Shown here piece by piece: positions 48,227 to 56,856 of a stretch of 64,000 nt of DNA. The translations under genes were made by a program, and so were the position numbers. The stretch is from CAVTYH01 sp963773875 (GTDB taxonomy: Bacteria; Planctomycetota; Planctomycetia; Pirellulales; JADZDJ01). The notes under the pieces were generated by a model. It worked only from the letters and a program-made list of their open reading frames with translations, had not been told where the DNA came from and ran no database searches. Numbering within the stretch: the stretch's first letter is position 1; each line of letters opens with the position of its first letter. The stretch is taken from the NCBI GenBank assembly GCA_963773875.1, contig CAVZCV010000019.1, positions 186,001 through 250,000 on the forward strand. The letters run 5' to 3'.

Positions 48227-50185
48227 CTATGGCGGATTGTCGCCGGGGATGCGCGCCAGATATCGCGGCAACTGATAAATTGAAAGCATCTCAATGCTCG
48301 TTTGCGTCATGCGCTCCAGTGCCTGGTCGACCGTTTCATTTTCTTTGAGCTCAATGAACATGCTCGGTCGGCTCGTGAAACCGCGCTTCCACACTTCTTC
48401 TCCGCCAATGAGCAAGCGCAAGAGCACGGTGCGCGGCGTATATTCGTGCATTTGACCTTCGCCCGTCGGCATTTCGTTCCAATTGCGCACTCGGATTTGC
48501 TGCGTTTGGCCAGGAAAGATTTCGCCCACGAATTTCACGGTGCTCTCGGGCACAACGGCGATGCCGTTGTCGGCCAGTTTCTTGACGAGCGATTCCCGAG
48601 CAGCACCGGCATCGCCACCGCCGCCTCCGTTATCGATCTCCACTGCCACCTTCATGCCGGGCTGCAAGACGAGCATTTGCTCTGGCGTAAATCTGGAAAC
48701 CGCATCTATGGCCTCGCGGTTCGGCAGCGCCAGACTGCATAACTTTGGCGTGGCCGACTTGTCGTCGATAAACCACATCCGATTGCTTGTGACCGTCGAT
48801 GTGGCGCCGACATTGTTAAATTGCCAACAAGCCACGCGATGGGCTAAATCGACGAGCAATCGGCCATCCAGCAGCACGTGCTTGTCATCGATCCAATCGA
48901 GCGTGCTAAAGCCCCGTTCCGTGGGGACGAACATTCGCTGCAGGCCAAAATCGTGCGTCAAGCTGGCCGATTCTAAATCCCACACGCGCACCCGATCGGC
49001 TGTCCACACACCTAGCTGTTTGCCATCGCGGGTGAAACTGACGCCCTGGGTGGAGTCCATTTTCGCCGGTATGCCGCCAACGACCGCACCATCGGCAAGG
49101 CGCAAAAGTTTCACGCCATCGGGCTTGGAAAGCGCGACGAATTTTCGACCTGGACTGATTGCCACTCCCGAACCACGTTCCATTTTGGCCGCCCATTTGG
49201 GCCAAACGTCGGGAATGCTCCACAGCGCCACGTGACCCGGGCCATTGAGCGTCAGCAATTGCGTGGCATCGACAAACTCGGCCCATTTAATGTCGCCATT
49301 GGACTCATCGCCATATGGCTTCCACGTCACCAACCGCTTGAGCGAATCGCCGCTCCGCAAACAGACGGTCAGCACGGTGTTTTCTCGGCTTGTTGCATCG
49401 CGATGCGCAAGCAGGAGCAGGCTGCCATCGGGAGAAATGGCAATCGGTTCATCGACGCCTGTAGCGAGCCTTCCTTCAATTCGACCATGTTCATAATCGC
49501 ACACGTAGCTGCGAAAGGACTGAGGCTCTTTGGAGTTGGCAGAGCCTTTGAATACCGCGATCGTTTTGCGCTCTCGCGGCAAAAGCAGCGTTCGCTCAGC
49601 CTGGAAATGATCGGCGACCGCAATCGATAGCGGAACTTGCGATGGCCGGACGTCCAATTCCTCGATCGCAGCGTCGGGCTCATATTTCCATGAGCCATCA
49701 CCAGTAAGATCGAGAGGTATAGCGAGACTGATGTCGATCGGCACACTGCTCTCCGCCCGCAGCAAGTCGAGTGTTTTCTTTGCTTTCTTCGGATCTTGCG
49801 CCTCGCCCGCCGGTGGATCGCCGGCTGGAGCGGCATCAACGGCAGTGCCGGTCTTGGCCGCTTTCATCTTGTCGACATATTGCCGGTCCGCATCCGAGAG
49901 CGTGTTTAGCGGAACTTTGACTTCTTTGTTGTCGTCGCGCACCAGCACAACATTGTCGGCTTCGATTCGCACCAAAGCAGCGCGGACCGAATGCTTGCCG
50001 TCAACATCGTTCCAAGTGCGAATCTCGCCGTTATCGATCGAAACACTGTCGGATGAATCTGCTGCAATTGCCTGCCTTGGATTTGACGTGCTGGCGGCCA
50101 ACAGCAACCCGAAAATCGTGGCGGCCACACCAAAAATCCCGACATTACGACGGACCGAATTCAAAATGATTCTGCCCGAGTGCAT
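48227..50185 (-). CDS. SHD1-domain exported beta-propeller-like protein (second)
   Basis: 652 aa, with an export signal (VGIFGVAATIFGLLLAAS), an SHD1 module (EIRTWNDVDGKHSVRAALVR, VKVPLNTLSDADRQYVDK), low-complexity linker, propeller blades (TQGVSFTRDGKQLGVWTADR, VRVWDLESASLTHDFG) and a C-terminal domain from about residue 505 (LQPGMKVAVEIDN) that matches that of the gene at 41788 (both end with P.YL..(V/I)P). The two are paralogues of the same architecture. It lies 21 bases upstream of the zinc-ribbon gene start at 48205, so the two are probably one transcript. Confidence 0.8.
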   Translation of the reverse strand: MHSGRIILNSVRRNVGIFGVAATIFGLLLAASTSNPRQAIAADSSDSVSIDNGEIRTWNDVDGKHSVRAALVRIEADNVVLVRDDNKEVKVPLNTLSDADRQYVDKMKAAKTGTAVDAAPAGDPPAGEAQDPKKAKKTLDLLRAESSVPIDISLAIPLDLTGDGSWKYEPDAAIEELDVRPSQVPLSIAVADHFQAERTLLLPRERKTIAVFKGSANSKEPQSFRSYVCDYEHGRIEGRLATGVDEPIAISPDGSLLLLAHRDATSRENTVLTVCLRSGDSLKRLVTWKPYGDESNGDIKWAEFVDATQLLTLNGPGHVALWSIPDVWPKWAAKMERGSGVAISPGRKFVALSKPDGVKLLRLADGAVVGGIPAKMDSTQGVSFTRDGKQLGVWTADRVRVWDLESASLTHDFGLQRMFVPTERGFSTLDWIDDKHVLLDGRLLVDLAHRVACWQFNNVGATSTVTSNRMWFIDDKSATPKLCSLALPNREAIDAVSRFTPEQMLVLQPGMKVAVEIDNGGGGGDAGAARESLVKKLADNGIAVVPESTVKFVGEIFPGQTQQIRVRNWNEMPTGEGQMHEYTPRTVLLRLLIGGEEVWKRGFTSRPSMFIELKENETVDQALERMTQTSIEMLSIYQLPRYLARIPGDNPP

Positions 50186-50300
50186 GTGGTGCGTCCCGAC
50201 GGCCGTGAGAGTTCAGCGTGAGAAGAGCGTGTGCAAGCGTCACTTTCAATATAGATACGGGTGCAAATCGGGTCTAGCGATTCTGTTTCCGCCGCCCGCT

Positions 50301-51254
50301 TTAGCTTGCCCAGTCTAAGGCGACATCGAAGGAAATCGCTGAATGCGTAAGGGCTCCGGCGCTGATGCGTTCCACGCCCGTTTCGGCAATTTGTTTCACT
50401 GTTGCTAGCGAAATGCCGCCGGAGGCCTCAAGCTGAACTGCGGGCGCCATCCGATTTCGCATTTCCACCGCATGCCGCAAGTCCTCTATCGGCATGTTGT
50501 CGAGCAGCACAATATCCGGTCGTTGGGGCAGCACTTGCTCGAGCTGGGCGAGGGAATCGATTTCAATTTCCACCATCATTTTCCTTCGCGGATCGTCGGC
50601 CGGGAAATTATTCGCGATGAAATTGCGAGCTTCGCGTAGCGCTTCGATCGGCGTGAACTTCGTCGATCCGGCCGCCATTTCTCCCAGCGCCAGATGATTG
50701 TCTTTAATTAGAATCGCATCAAACAATCCGGTGCGATGATTGCATCCGCCGCCTTGCCGGACCGCGTACTTTTCCAGCCGCCGCCAGCCGGGCGCAGTTT
50801 TCCGGGTGTCATAAATCCGTGCGTGGGTGCCGGCAACAGCTTGCACGAATTGCTGCGTTAGCGTGGCGATACCCGACGAGCGGCCGAGGAAATTTAGCAT
50901 GAGTCGTTCGGCAGTCAGCAAGCTGCGGGCAGGACCTTCGATCGTTGCCAGCGGCGTTCCTCGCTGCACCGCTGTGCCATCGGCAATTGCCAGACCGCCG
51001 CTAGTTGCGGGCGCGAATTGAATTCGCCGGTCCATTTCGTCAATCACAATCTGCACCGCCGGCAAACCGGCCACGACACCGTCTTGTCGCGCGACAATCG
51101 TCGCTTTACCTTGCACTTCTCGCGGCACCAACGAAACAGTTGTCCAATCTTGGCCCCGATCCAAATCCTCAAGCACCGCCGCGCGCACCAGCCGCCGGCA
51201 CTCGTCTTCCACGAGCTCATCCCAAACCGTCTGATGAAATTCTTTGCCCATCAC
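50301..51254 (-). CDS. nadC: Nicotinate-nucleotide pyrophosphorylase NadC
   Basis: NadC converts quinolinate and PRPP to nicotinate mononucleotide in de novo NAD synthesis. Motifs: VLEDLDRGQDWTT, LLTAERLMLNFLGRSSGIAT, IYDTRKTAPGWRRLEKYAVR, GGGCNHRTGLFDAILIKDNH and VQLEASGGI. The RKT, HR and KDNH residues bind substrate and phosphate. 317 aa from ATG 51254 (ATG 51251 possible). No nadA or nadB here. Confidence 0.97.
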   Translation of the reverse strand: MMGKEFHQTVWDELVEDECRRLVRAAVLEDLDRGQDWTTVSLVPREVQGKATIVARQDGVVAGLPAVQIVIDEMDRRIQFAPATSGGLAIADGTAVQRGTPLATIEGPARSLLTAERLMLNFLGRSSGIATLTQQFVQAVAGTHARIYDTRKTAPGWRRLEKYAVRQGGGCNHRTGLFDAILIKDNHLALGEMAAGSTKFTPIEALREARNFIANNFPADDPRRKMMVEIEIDSLAQLEQVLPQRPDIVLLDNMPIEDLRHAVEMRNRMAPAVQLEASGGISLATVKQIAETGVERISAGALTHSAISFDVALDWAS

Positions 51255-51267
51255 TGCCGATTCCCCT

Positions 51268-51295
51268 GATCCGCGTTAATTCGCGTAATCCGCGG
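51268..51295. repeat. Short ATCCGCG-type tandem repeat upstream of nadC
   Basis: GATCCGCGTTAATTCGCGTA and ATCCGCGG form three imperfect copies of a (A)TYCGCG unit just upstream of nadC. No role is evident. Confidence 0.45.
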
Positions 51296-51380
51296 TCACT
51301 TTGCGATCGCACATTTCGGCTGGCAAAACCACTGCGCACGTTGCATAATCACAAGAGTTTCGTCACAGGGCAAGCCAATC

Positions 51381-51776
51381 ATGCGGCAGAAGTTGACTTC
51401 ATCTGCACGTTCGCCGATTTTGCGCCGGCTCGATCAAGCGGCGGTGGCGGGGTTGTGTCTGTTCGCCATCGTGGCATTGGCCGGATACTGGATCATCCAC
51501 GGCGGAATGTCGGGACGGTTGATTGAAATCGACCGCGTCGATCCGATGACGGTCCAGTTCCGCGTCGATATCAACCACGCCGAATGGCCGGAATTCGTCA
51601 CGCTCCCCGATGTCGGTGAGCTCATGGCGAAGCGCATCGTCGAATACCGGCAGCAATACGGGCCCTATAAATCGGTCGACGACCTTCGCAAAGTCCGCGG
51701 CATCGGGCCGAAGACCATGGAGCACTTGCGACCGTTCTTGGAACCAATTCCGGAAACCACGGTGGCAGGGCGGTGA
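51381..51776 (+). CDS. ComEA-like helix-hairpin-helix protein
   Basis: 131 aa, with an N-terminal membrane segment (VAGLCLFAIVALAGYWIIHG) and two helix-hairpin-helix motifs: ITL-like FVTLPDVGELMAKRIVEY and LRKVRGIGPKTMEHLRPFLE. ComEA binds incoming DNA during natural transformation; similar HhH proteins also occur elsewhere. The pilus cluster 10 kb away gives some support to a DNA-uptake role, but ComEC/ComF are not in view. Confidence 0.85.
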   Translation: MRQKLTSSARSPILRRLDQAAVAGLCLFAIVALAGYWIIHGGMSGRLIEIDRVDPMTVQFRVDINHAEWPEFVTLPDVGELMAKRIVEYRQQYGPYKSVDDLRKVRGIGPKTMEHLRPFLEPIPETTVAGR

Positions 51777-51852
51777 TGGCACCTGCGTTCTGATCCGAAC
51801 CGTTGGCAAAGTTGTAGCTCGATAACCATTATCAAAAAATAGGGGACTTATC

Positions 51853-53115
51853 ATGCGCGGTAATCCATTGGCTGATCATCCCGACATTTGCGCGGCTTTC
51901 ACGAAGGTGGAGCTGCTGGTCGTCGTGATGGCGATGTGCGTTTTGCTGGGGTTGTCGTTGCCGGCGCTCACGGCCGATAACGAAGCCGCGAATCGCAATT
52001 CGTGCCAGAATAATCTGAAGCAAATTGCGCTCGCCTTGCTCAACTATGAGGATAAACGCCACTGCCTGCCGCCGATTTCGAGCAACATCGACACGACTCC
52101 CGATGTGCCAGGTGATGCGCCGGCCGACTTGACGCAGCCGGCCAGCCCAGGCTCCGCAAAATCGTCTGCCGCCGGATATAGCTGGATGGTGTTTGTGCTC
52201 CCAGATATTGAAGAAGTAATCTTGTATCAATCCACCGTCACAACTTCGAAAAAGTTTATCCTACCGGCGTTTTCGCCGAAAATCGAATCGAACGCCGTTC
52301 CAGGTCAACCGAGCCAGCATCCTGCGACGGCCCAGCTTGCTGCGTTTCTTTGCCCCAGTTATTCTGGCGCGCGGTTTATCGACACTTCGCCCAGAACCGC
52401 AGGCGTTGAATATGGCGATCGAGAAACTGGTTCTGTGCCTCCGAACTATGTCGATAGTGTTGCCACAGCCAATGGCGCGAAGGGAATTGCGATTACGAAC
52501 TACAACGCAATCGCGGGAACGCATATCGATCCAGGAATAAAGTCGGTCTCGATGCCAAATAATGGCGGCATGCTCTTTCGAGGTCCTGCGTTCGACATGG
52601 GTAGAAAATTGGCCGCCATGACGGACGGCACCTCAAAAGTGCCCGTCGTGGCCGAGACCCGCGAGCAGCGGTTTTCGTCGTGGTACGACGGCACGATGAA
52701 TTGGGTCGTCGCCGCGCGTCATAGCAATCCCGCGGCCGGCACAGTTGCACTGGATCAGCCGGTATCGACGACGATCAATGCGGGAAGAATTGGCGATCTA
52801 AATGTTCCATCTGGCCGCTTAATCGTAGGCACCGATGGCACGACGTCCACGGGCGGAGCCGCTCTCAGTTACGGACCGACCGCCGCCACCCCGACCGCTG
52901 TTTACCTGCCGACCGGCGCGATCAACGATCCAGATATCAGCGGCGCTCCACCGGGCCGCCTCTGGGGACCAAGTAGCGAGCATCGCGGCGGCATTGTGAA
53001 CCATGCCTTCGCGGATGGCCACGTTGATGGAATTGCAGACACGATCGATCCGAACATCTATTTGTGGATCGTCACCCGCAACGGGGGCGAGCCAATTCCG
53101 AGATTGCAAAACTAA
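51853..53115 (+). CDS. DUF1559 (SBP_bac_10) prepilin-like protein
   Basis: DUF1559 proteins are a large planctomycete family exported by the pilin-type pathway. The N terminus AFTKVELLVVVMAMCVLLGL is the class III signal with Glu+5 and -1 Ala, where Gly is usual. The mature domain has SCQNNLKQIALALLNYEDKR and the C-terminal HRGGIVNHAFADGHVDGI (the H-x-x-G...DG signature). 420 aa. Its processing needs a prepilin peptidase not encoded here. It is followed by a terminator-like hairpin. Confidence 0.95.
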   Translation: MRGNPLADHPDICAAFTKVELLVVVMAMCVLLGLSLPALTADNEAANRNSCQNNLKQIALALLNYEDKRHCLPPISSNIDTTPDVPGDAPADLTQPASPGSAKSSAAGYSWMVFVLPDIEEVILYQSTVTTSKKFILPAFSPKIESNAVPGQPSQHPATAQLAAFLCPSYSGARFIDTSPRTAGVEYGDRETGSVPPNYVDSVATANGAKGIAITNYNAIAGTHIDPGIKSVSMPNNGGMLFRGPAFDMGRKLAAMTDGTSKVPVVAETREQRFSSWYDGTMNWVVAARHSNPAAGTVALDQPVSTTINAGRIGDLNVPSGRLIVGTDGTTSTGGAALSYGPTAATPTAVYLPTGAINDPDISGAPPGRLWGPSSEHRGGIVNHAFADGHVDGIADTIDPNIYLWIVTRNGGEPIPRLQN

Positions 53116-53151
53116 ACTCCCGGGCTATGGAACGGTCTCAATCCGCCGCGC

Positions 53152-53220
53152 AAAAAAAAGCCCGCCACAGACTAGAATCAACTCTTGGTGGAAGAGCCAA
53201 TTCCAACCGCGGCGGGCTTT
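53152..53220 (-). terminator. Intrinsic-terminator-like hairpin with long loop
   Basis: AAAGCCCGCC (53157-53166) pairs perfectly with GGCGGGCTTT (53211-53220), enclosing a 44-base loop. On the minus strand the stem ends in an eight-base T run (53152-53159, partly inside the stem). On the plus strand it stands 41 bases after the DUF1559 stop. The same long-loop plan is seen at 9034-9120. Confidence 0.55.
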
Positions 53221-53828
53221 CCCGGGCCAGTCGAAATTTTGAGTCAGCTTCACGCCTCGTGGGCTACGGCTTCTGGCGAAAAGTTTTGCCACGCGATTCG
53301 GTGAATGAATCTACTCGTCGCTGGATTCGCTTTTTGCTGTTCGACGTCAATGCAAATTCGGTGGGATGGTGAATTGCAAACGCGTTAGCTCGAGCGAAAA
53401 AACTCTCCGGCTGAAACTTTGGGCACGTCCGGCAGTCACAGGGGTCCAACAGATTCGTGCCGTTTTTCGATAGCTCCAAGGCGGCTGAAAAAATTATCCT
53501 GGCCAATATGTGAAACAGGGATTTCGTTTGACTCCGCTTTAGTTTTCCATCAATCCCCGGTTGATGGCGAAGGAAATGCGAATGGTATGCCAAACGAGGC
53601 GGAGTCGAGTCGTTCGACAAGTTAAAACATCGAAAAGATGCGTATACATCCATGGAAGTGGCCGCATCGGGGGGGTCGAGAACCGAAGGCGCGAGAAGAA
53701 ATCGGCGTCAATCATCTCAGAGATTGAGCTTGCCGGGGCAGAGTGGCACCGCATTCATTCATACTTGAGATGCGATGATGGACACTTGAAAGCCATGGAG
53801 CGCACGAATCGACCAATGGCGCTCGGAT
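53221..53828. other. 608-base region with no supported gene
   Basis: Both strands have open frames of 60-130 codons here, but none resembles a known family or has a good start signal, and they overlap each other. A run of seven G occurs near 53672. It could be decayed sequence or an unannotated RNA. Confidence 0.4.
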
Positions 53829-54656
53829 TCATTTACCCCGAAGGTCCGCAGCGGCTTTTCGATCTCGTTTGGCTAGCGCCATCCAGGCGTTGGCCTGGTC
53901 GCTTTCTGCTGTAAGAACAAGGTCGAGTGTGACTGTGCCTGCTTCATAGGCCGCCTGCGTCGCCTTTGTCCGGCGATCGGCATAGTCACAGGCCTGTTTT
54001 AACTGTTCAACGGCCGCCTCACGCTTCCCCAGCGCAAACAGCAGTTCCGCGTTACGGCTGCACATCGCCCAACCGGCATATTCGAGCTTGTCTTGCTCTC
54101 CTCCGCGCGCTCCAGCCCGGCTCTTGGCGAAAATCTCGGTGAAAATTCTCGAAGTGGCCTCGGCCTGATCCATTAGGGCCTGTACTTCCTCGGGCGAGCG
54201 GTCGTCGAAGCGATGCCGCTCCAATTCCACCTCGAAGGACAGCCACGCCGATTTAATCATCAACAGATCGGTCTCCGAATGGTCCGACTTTTTCTCAATC
54301 GCCTGCTTGAACCGATCCAGCTCTCGAACGAATTTTCGGCAGGCTTCCTCACGTTCTGCATAGGTATCGGCCATGTCTAATTCTGCATGTGCCACCCGAC
54401 TCATCATCGTCAACTGCTCGCCAACATGCAGCTTTTCAAATTCCTTCTCCAATAACTTTTGCAACTGTACCAGCGCGTCGCGATGCTGCTTCTGCAGATT
54501 GCGCAACCGCTCCCAATGGTCTTTGGCAATTTTCATCGCGTCCGCCGAAGAAATCTTGTCGATTTCCTCGGCGGCTCTGTTTGGCTGCGTAAAAGCCCCC
54601 GCGATAAGAATGAAGTTGCCAGCACACAACATTGAGATCATAAGTGGGCGACGCAT
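53829..54656 (-). CDS. Exported helical protein with TolC-like motif
   Basis: 275 aa with signal peptide MRRPLMISMLCAGNFILIAG and a long helical, charged body (about 40-275) predicted to be coiled-coil. The C-terminal segment AAYEAGTVTLDLVLTAESDQ resembles the conserved helix-turn of TolC-family outer-membrane efflux proteins, but the protein is half the size of TolC and has no beta-barrel part. It may be a helical fragment or a distinct family. ATG 54656 was chosen over the longer frame. Confidence 0.65.
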   Translation of the reverse strand: MRRPLMISMLCAGNFILIAGAFTQPNRAAEEIDKISSADAMKIAKDHWERLRNLQKQHRDALVQLQKLLEKEFEKLHVGEQLTMMSRVAHAELDMADTYAEREEACRKFVRELDRFKQAIEKKSDHSETDLLMIKSAWLSFEVELERHRFDDRSPEEVQALMDQAEATSRIFTEIFAKSRAGARGGEQDKLEYAGWAMCSRNAELLFALGKREAAVEQLKQACDYADRRTKATQAAYEAGTVTLDLVLTAESDQANAWMALAKRDRKAAADLRGK

Positions 54657-54699
54657 GCAGAACCTTTCAATAAAATGAAGGCGTCCATGCAATGACCAA

Positions 54700-55301
54700 C
54701 TACTTCCGCCAAACCGTGCCGCGTCGCTCGTATTCCATCATCCTCTCCACTTGGCAGGCGATCGCAGGACTGGCGAAGCGTTCGACTAGCCACAGGCCCA
54801 GGTCCAGGCCCGAAGTGATTGCACCCGACGTGATAATGTCGCCTGCATCCACGACGCGCGCATCAATCAAGTTGGCGCCAGTGGCTCGCAGATCTTCGGT
54901 TGCCCCATGATGTGTCGTCGCCGGTCTTCCGTTTATCAAACCGGCTGCCGCCAACAACAACGTGCCGGTGCAGACTGCCGTAACGACCGTTCCAGCTGCG
55001 TGCATTTGTGCGATGATTCGTGGAATATCGCCGCGTTGCGCCTCGACCCAGCGCCCTGCGGCGCTCGGCTGATCCATCCGCCGCCGGGGACAACCAGCAC
55101 ATCAGGCCGCGAATCGAAATCGAATCTCACCTCCGCCCAAATTCGCGCCCCGTGCGTGCCAACAATTTCAACCGGTCCAGAAAGTGCAACCAGGCGAACG
55201 TCGAAATCCGCGCCGCACTGCGCCGCATTCTTGAGGACTTCGAACGGCGCAATGGCATCGAGTTCTTGGACGCCGGGAAACAATAAGACATCGATTCTCA
55301 T
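54700..55301 (-). CDS. DJ-1/PfpI family protein, frameshifted
   Basis: The ThiJ/PfpI superfamily includes isonitrile hydratases, proteases and chaperones. MRIDVLLFPGVQELDAIAPF opens the fold, and the nucleophile Cys is in VVTAVCTGTLLLAAAGLING, followed by ATTHHG. The frame changes near 55080 (LVVPGGG in the first frame, QPSAAGRWVEAQ in the second), repaired by one missing base to a normal 200 aa. The exact reaction is not known. Confidence 0.85.
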
Positions 55302-55336
55302 GAGGGCGAACTCGCAGTTAGTCAATTCTCATGAAA

Positions 55337-55633
55337 CTATCCTGGCACCCAAATCTTTTGGGCCTCCACCATCTGACAATGCGCCGACAGCGGAAGTTCA
55401 GTCTTTGATTTTGTAAAGAACGCCAGTCCGCGGTAGCTCGTGAGATACGAATGCCAGACGCTGAAGAAGAAACGGCCAGGAGCGTGAACTACAAGCGGCT
55501 CGTCATTCATTTCGACAATGGCGACAAACCATTCGGGCTCCACGCGCACAACGACGCCCGAGGCTTTCGTCGCCTGTGCAATTGCCGCCGCCGCTCCCGC
55601 GGCGCCTGCACCGCCCGCTGCTCCGGCACTCAT
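55337..55633 (-). CDS. Small conserved-looking protein, unknown function
   Basis: 98 aa with a Gly/Ala-rich start (MSAGAAGGAGAAGAAAAIAQ) and a beta-strand-rich core (GVVVRVEPEWFVAIVEMNDE, SYLTSYRGLAFFTKS) ending VEAQKIWVPG. I know no named family, but the clear protein-like composition and good start support it. It lies 35 bases upstream of the PfpI gene, same direction. Confidence 0.65.
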   Translation of the reverse strand: MSAGAAGGAGAAGAAAAIAQATKASGVVVRVEPEWFVAIVEMNDEPLVVHAPGRFFFSVWHSYLTSYRGLAFFTKSKTELPLSAHCQMVEAQKIWVPG

Positions 55634-55726
55634 GATCGAATTTCCTTAACGCTTGCGATTAATCTTGCCCGCAGCACTTTATTCGATTCGACGCGTAAGT
55701 TGCAACCGAATGCACGTCGGAGCTGT

Positions 55727-56470
55727 TTATGCCGTGAATCCTCCGTCGATCGTCAGGCTGGCCCCCGTGATGAAGCCCGCCTCCGGGCCGGCCAGATAGG
55801 CGACCATCGCGGCAATTTCGTCGACGTGGCCGTAACGCGGCACCGCCATTAGTTTGAGCAGCATTTCGGCGAATTCCCCTTTGGCCGGGTTCATATCGGT
55901 ATCGACTGGGCCAGGCTGGATGTTGTTGACGGTGATGCCGCGCGGCCCGAGATCGCGGGCGAGGCCCTTCACTAATCCCACGAGTGCCGATTTGCTCATG
56001 GCGTATGCTGCACCGCCGCCGAAGGGCATGCGCTCGGCATTGCAACTGCCGATATTGATTATCCTTCCGCCTTCTTTCATGTGCTTGATGGCCGCTTGGG
56101 TGGCGACGAATACGGCGCGGACGTTCACAGCCAGCGTGCGATCGAAATCGGTTAGTTTCAATTGGTCGACGGGAGCGATGGCAAGTGTGCCGGCGCTGTT
56201 GACGAGAATGTCGATGCCACCAAGCTCTTTGGCGGTGCGGTCGACGGCGGCCACCAAATCGTTGGCATCGCCGCTGTCGCACTGCATGGAAATGACTTTC
56301 GCGCCCAGTTCCTGCGCAACTTTCGTGGTTTCCTCAGCCTGCTTGGAATTGCTCGCGAAGGTAAAGGCCACACTTGCTCCATCGCAGGCCAATCGTTGGA
56401 CAATGGCCGCCCCAATCCCCCGGCTTCCGCCGGTTACCAAAGCGCGCTTGCCCCTGAGTGCTTGAGCCAT
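55727..56470 (-). CDS. Short-chain dehydrogenase/reductase (3-oxoacyl-ACP reductase-like)
   Basis: Classical SDR of 247 aa: GGSRGIGAAI (NADP-binding), LVNSAGTLAI, INIGSCNAE with the catalytic Ser, YAMSK with Tyr and Lys, and GGFTA C terminus. It may reduce 3-oxoacyl-ACP or another carbonyl; substrate not determinable. No fab genes are adjacent. Confidence 0.93.
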   Translation of the reverse strand: MAQALRGKRALVTGGSRGIGAAIVQRLACDGASVAFTFASNSKQAEETTKVAQELGAKVISMQCDSGDANDLVAAVDRTAKELGGIDILVNSAGTLAIAPVDQLKLTDFDRTLAVNVRAVFVATQAAIKHMKEGGRIINIGSCNAERMPFGGGAAYAMSKSALVGLVKGLARDLGPRGITVNNIQPGPVDTDMNPAKGEFAEMLLKLMAVPRYGHVDEIAAMVAYLAGPEAGFITGASLTIDGGFTA

Positions 56471-56852
56471 TCGTGCCCCTCTCCTGTTGATGGTTGTATT
56501 AGGTCATTTCAGATGGCGGGCGTTACATGGGCGCCCGAGCGCCGCTGATCTTAGCCGTTTCAGCTACAGGAGTGGAGTCCCTCGATCTTTTCTTATGGAG
56601 TGGCTGGAAAACGCTTGACAACAATACATGCGTACACTAAATTGACGAAGTTAGTCGCCTGCCGTCATTGGCACTGGTCGTTAGAATGCCGACTCGTTGA
56701 AATGGATCATCCATGCGTCACGGTTTTGAATTGTGTCGCCCCTGGCGATTGATTCGTCCCGGATTTTCTCGGCGTTCGCCGCCGACCGGGACGGTCGGAC
56801 TATATGAAATGAACCGAGTGCCTGGCCACGTCAATACTCTTACAATGTTGAA
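56471..56852 (+). promoter_or_regulatory. recG upstream region with sigma-70-like promoter
   Basis: TTGACA at 56615-56620 and TAAATT at 56638-56643 are spaced by 17 bases, a good housekeeping promoter for recG and/or the small upstream ORF. The predicted start site is about 200 bases before recG ATG 56853, leaving a long leader that holds a 47-codon ORF. The remainder between the SDR gene and this promoter is featureless. Confidence 0.55.
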
Positions 56853-56856
56853 ATGA
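56713..56856 (+). CDS. Possible 47-aa leader ORF overlapping recG
   Basis: ATG 56713 opens a frame ending TGA at 56854-56856, whose last bases overlap the recG ATG (ATGA). It encodes a basic 47-aa peptide beginning MRHGFELCRPWRLIRPGFSR. Such an overlap often means translational coupling. No family is recognised and no strong ribosome-binding site precedes it, so it may be accidental. Confidence 0.35.
   Translation: MRHGFELCRPWRLIRPGFSRRSPPTGTVGLYEMNRVPGHVNTLTMLK

Noticed and set aside
53561..53914. 117-codon plus-strand frame
   Set aside because: Overlaps the start-distal part of the TolC-like gene and has no family resemblance.
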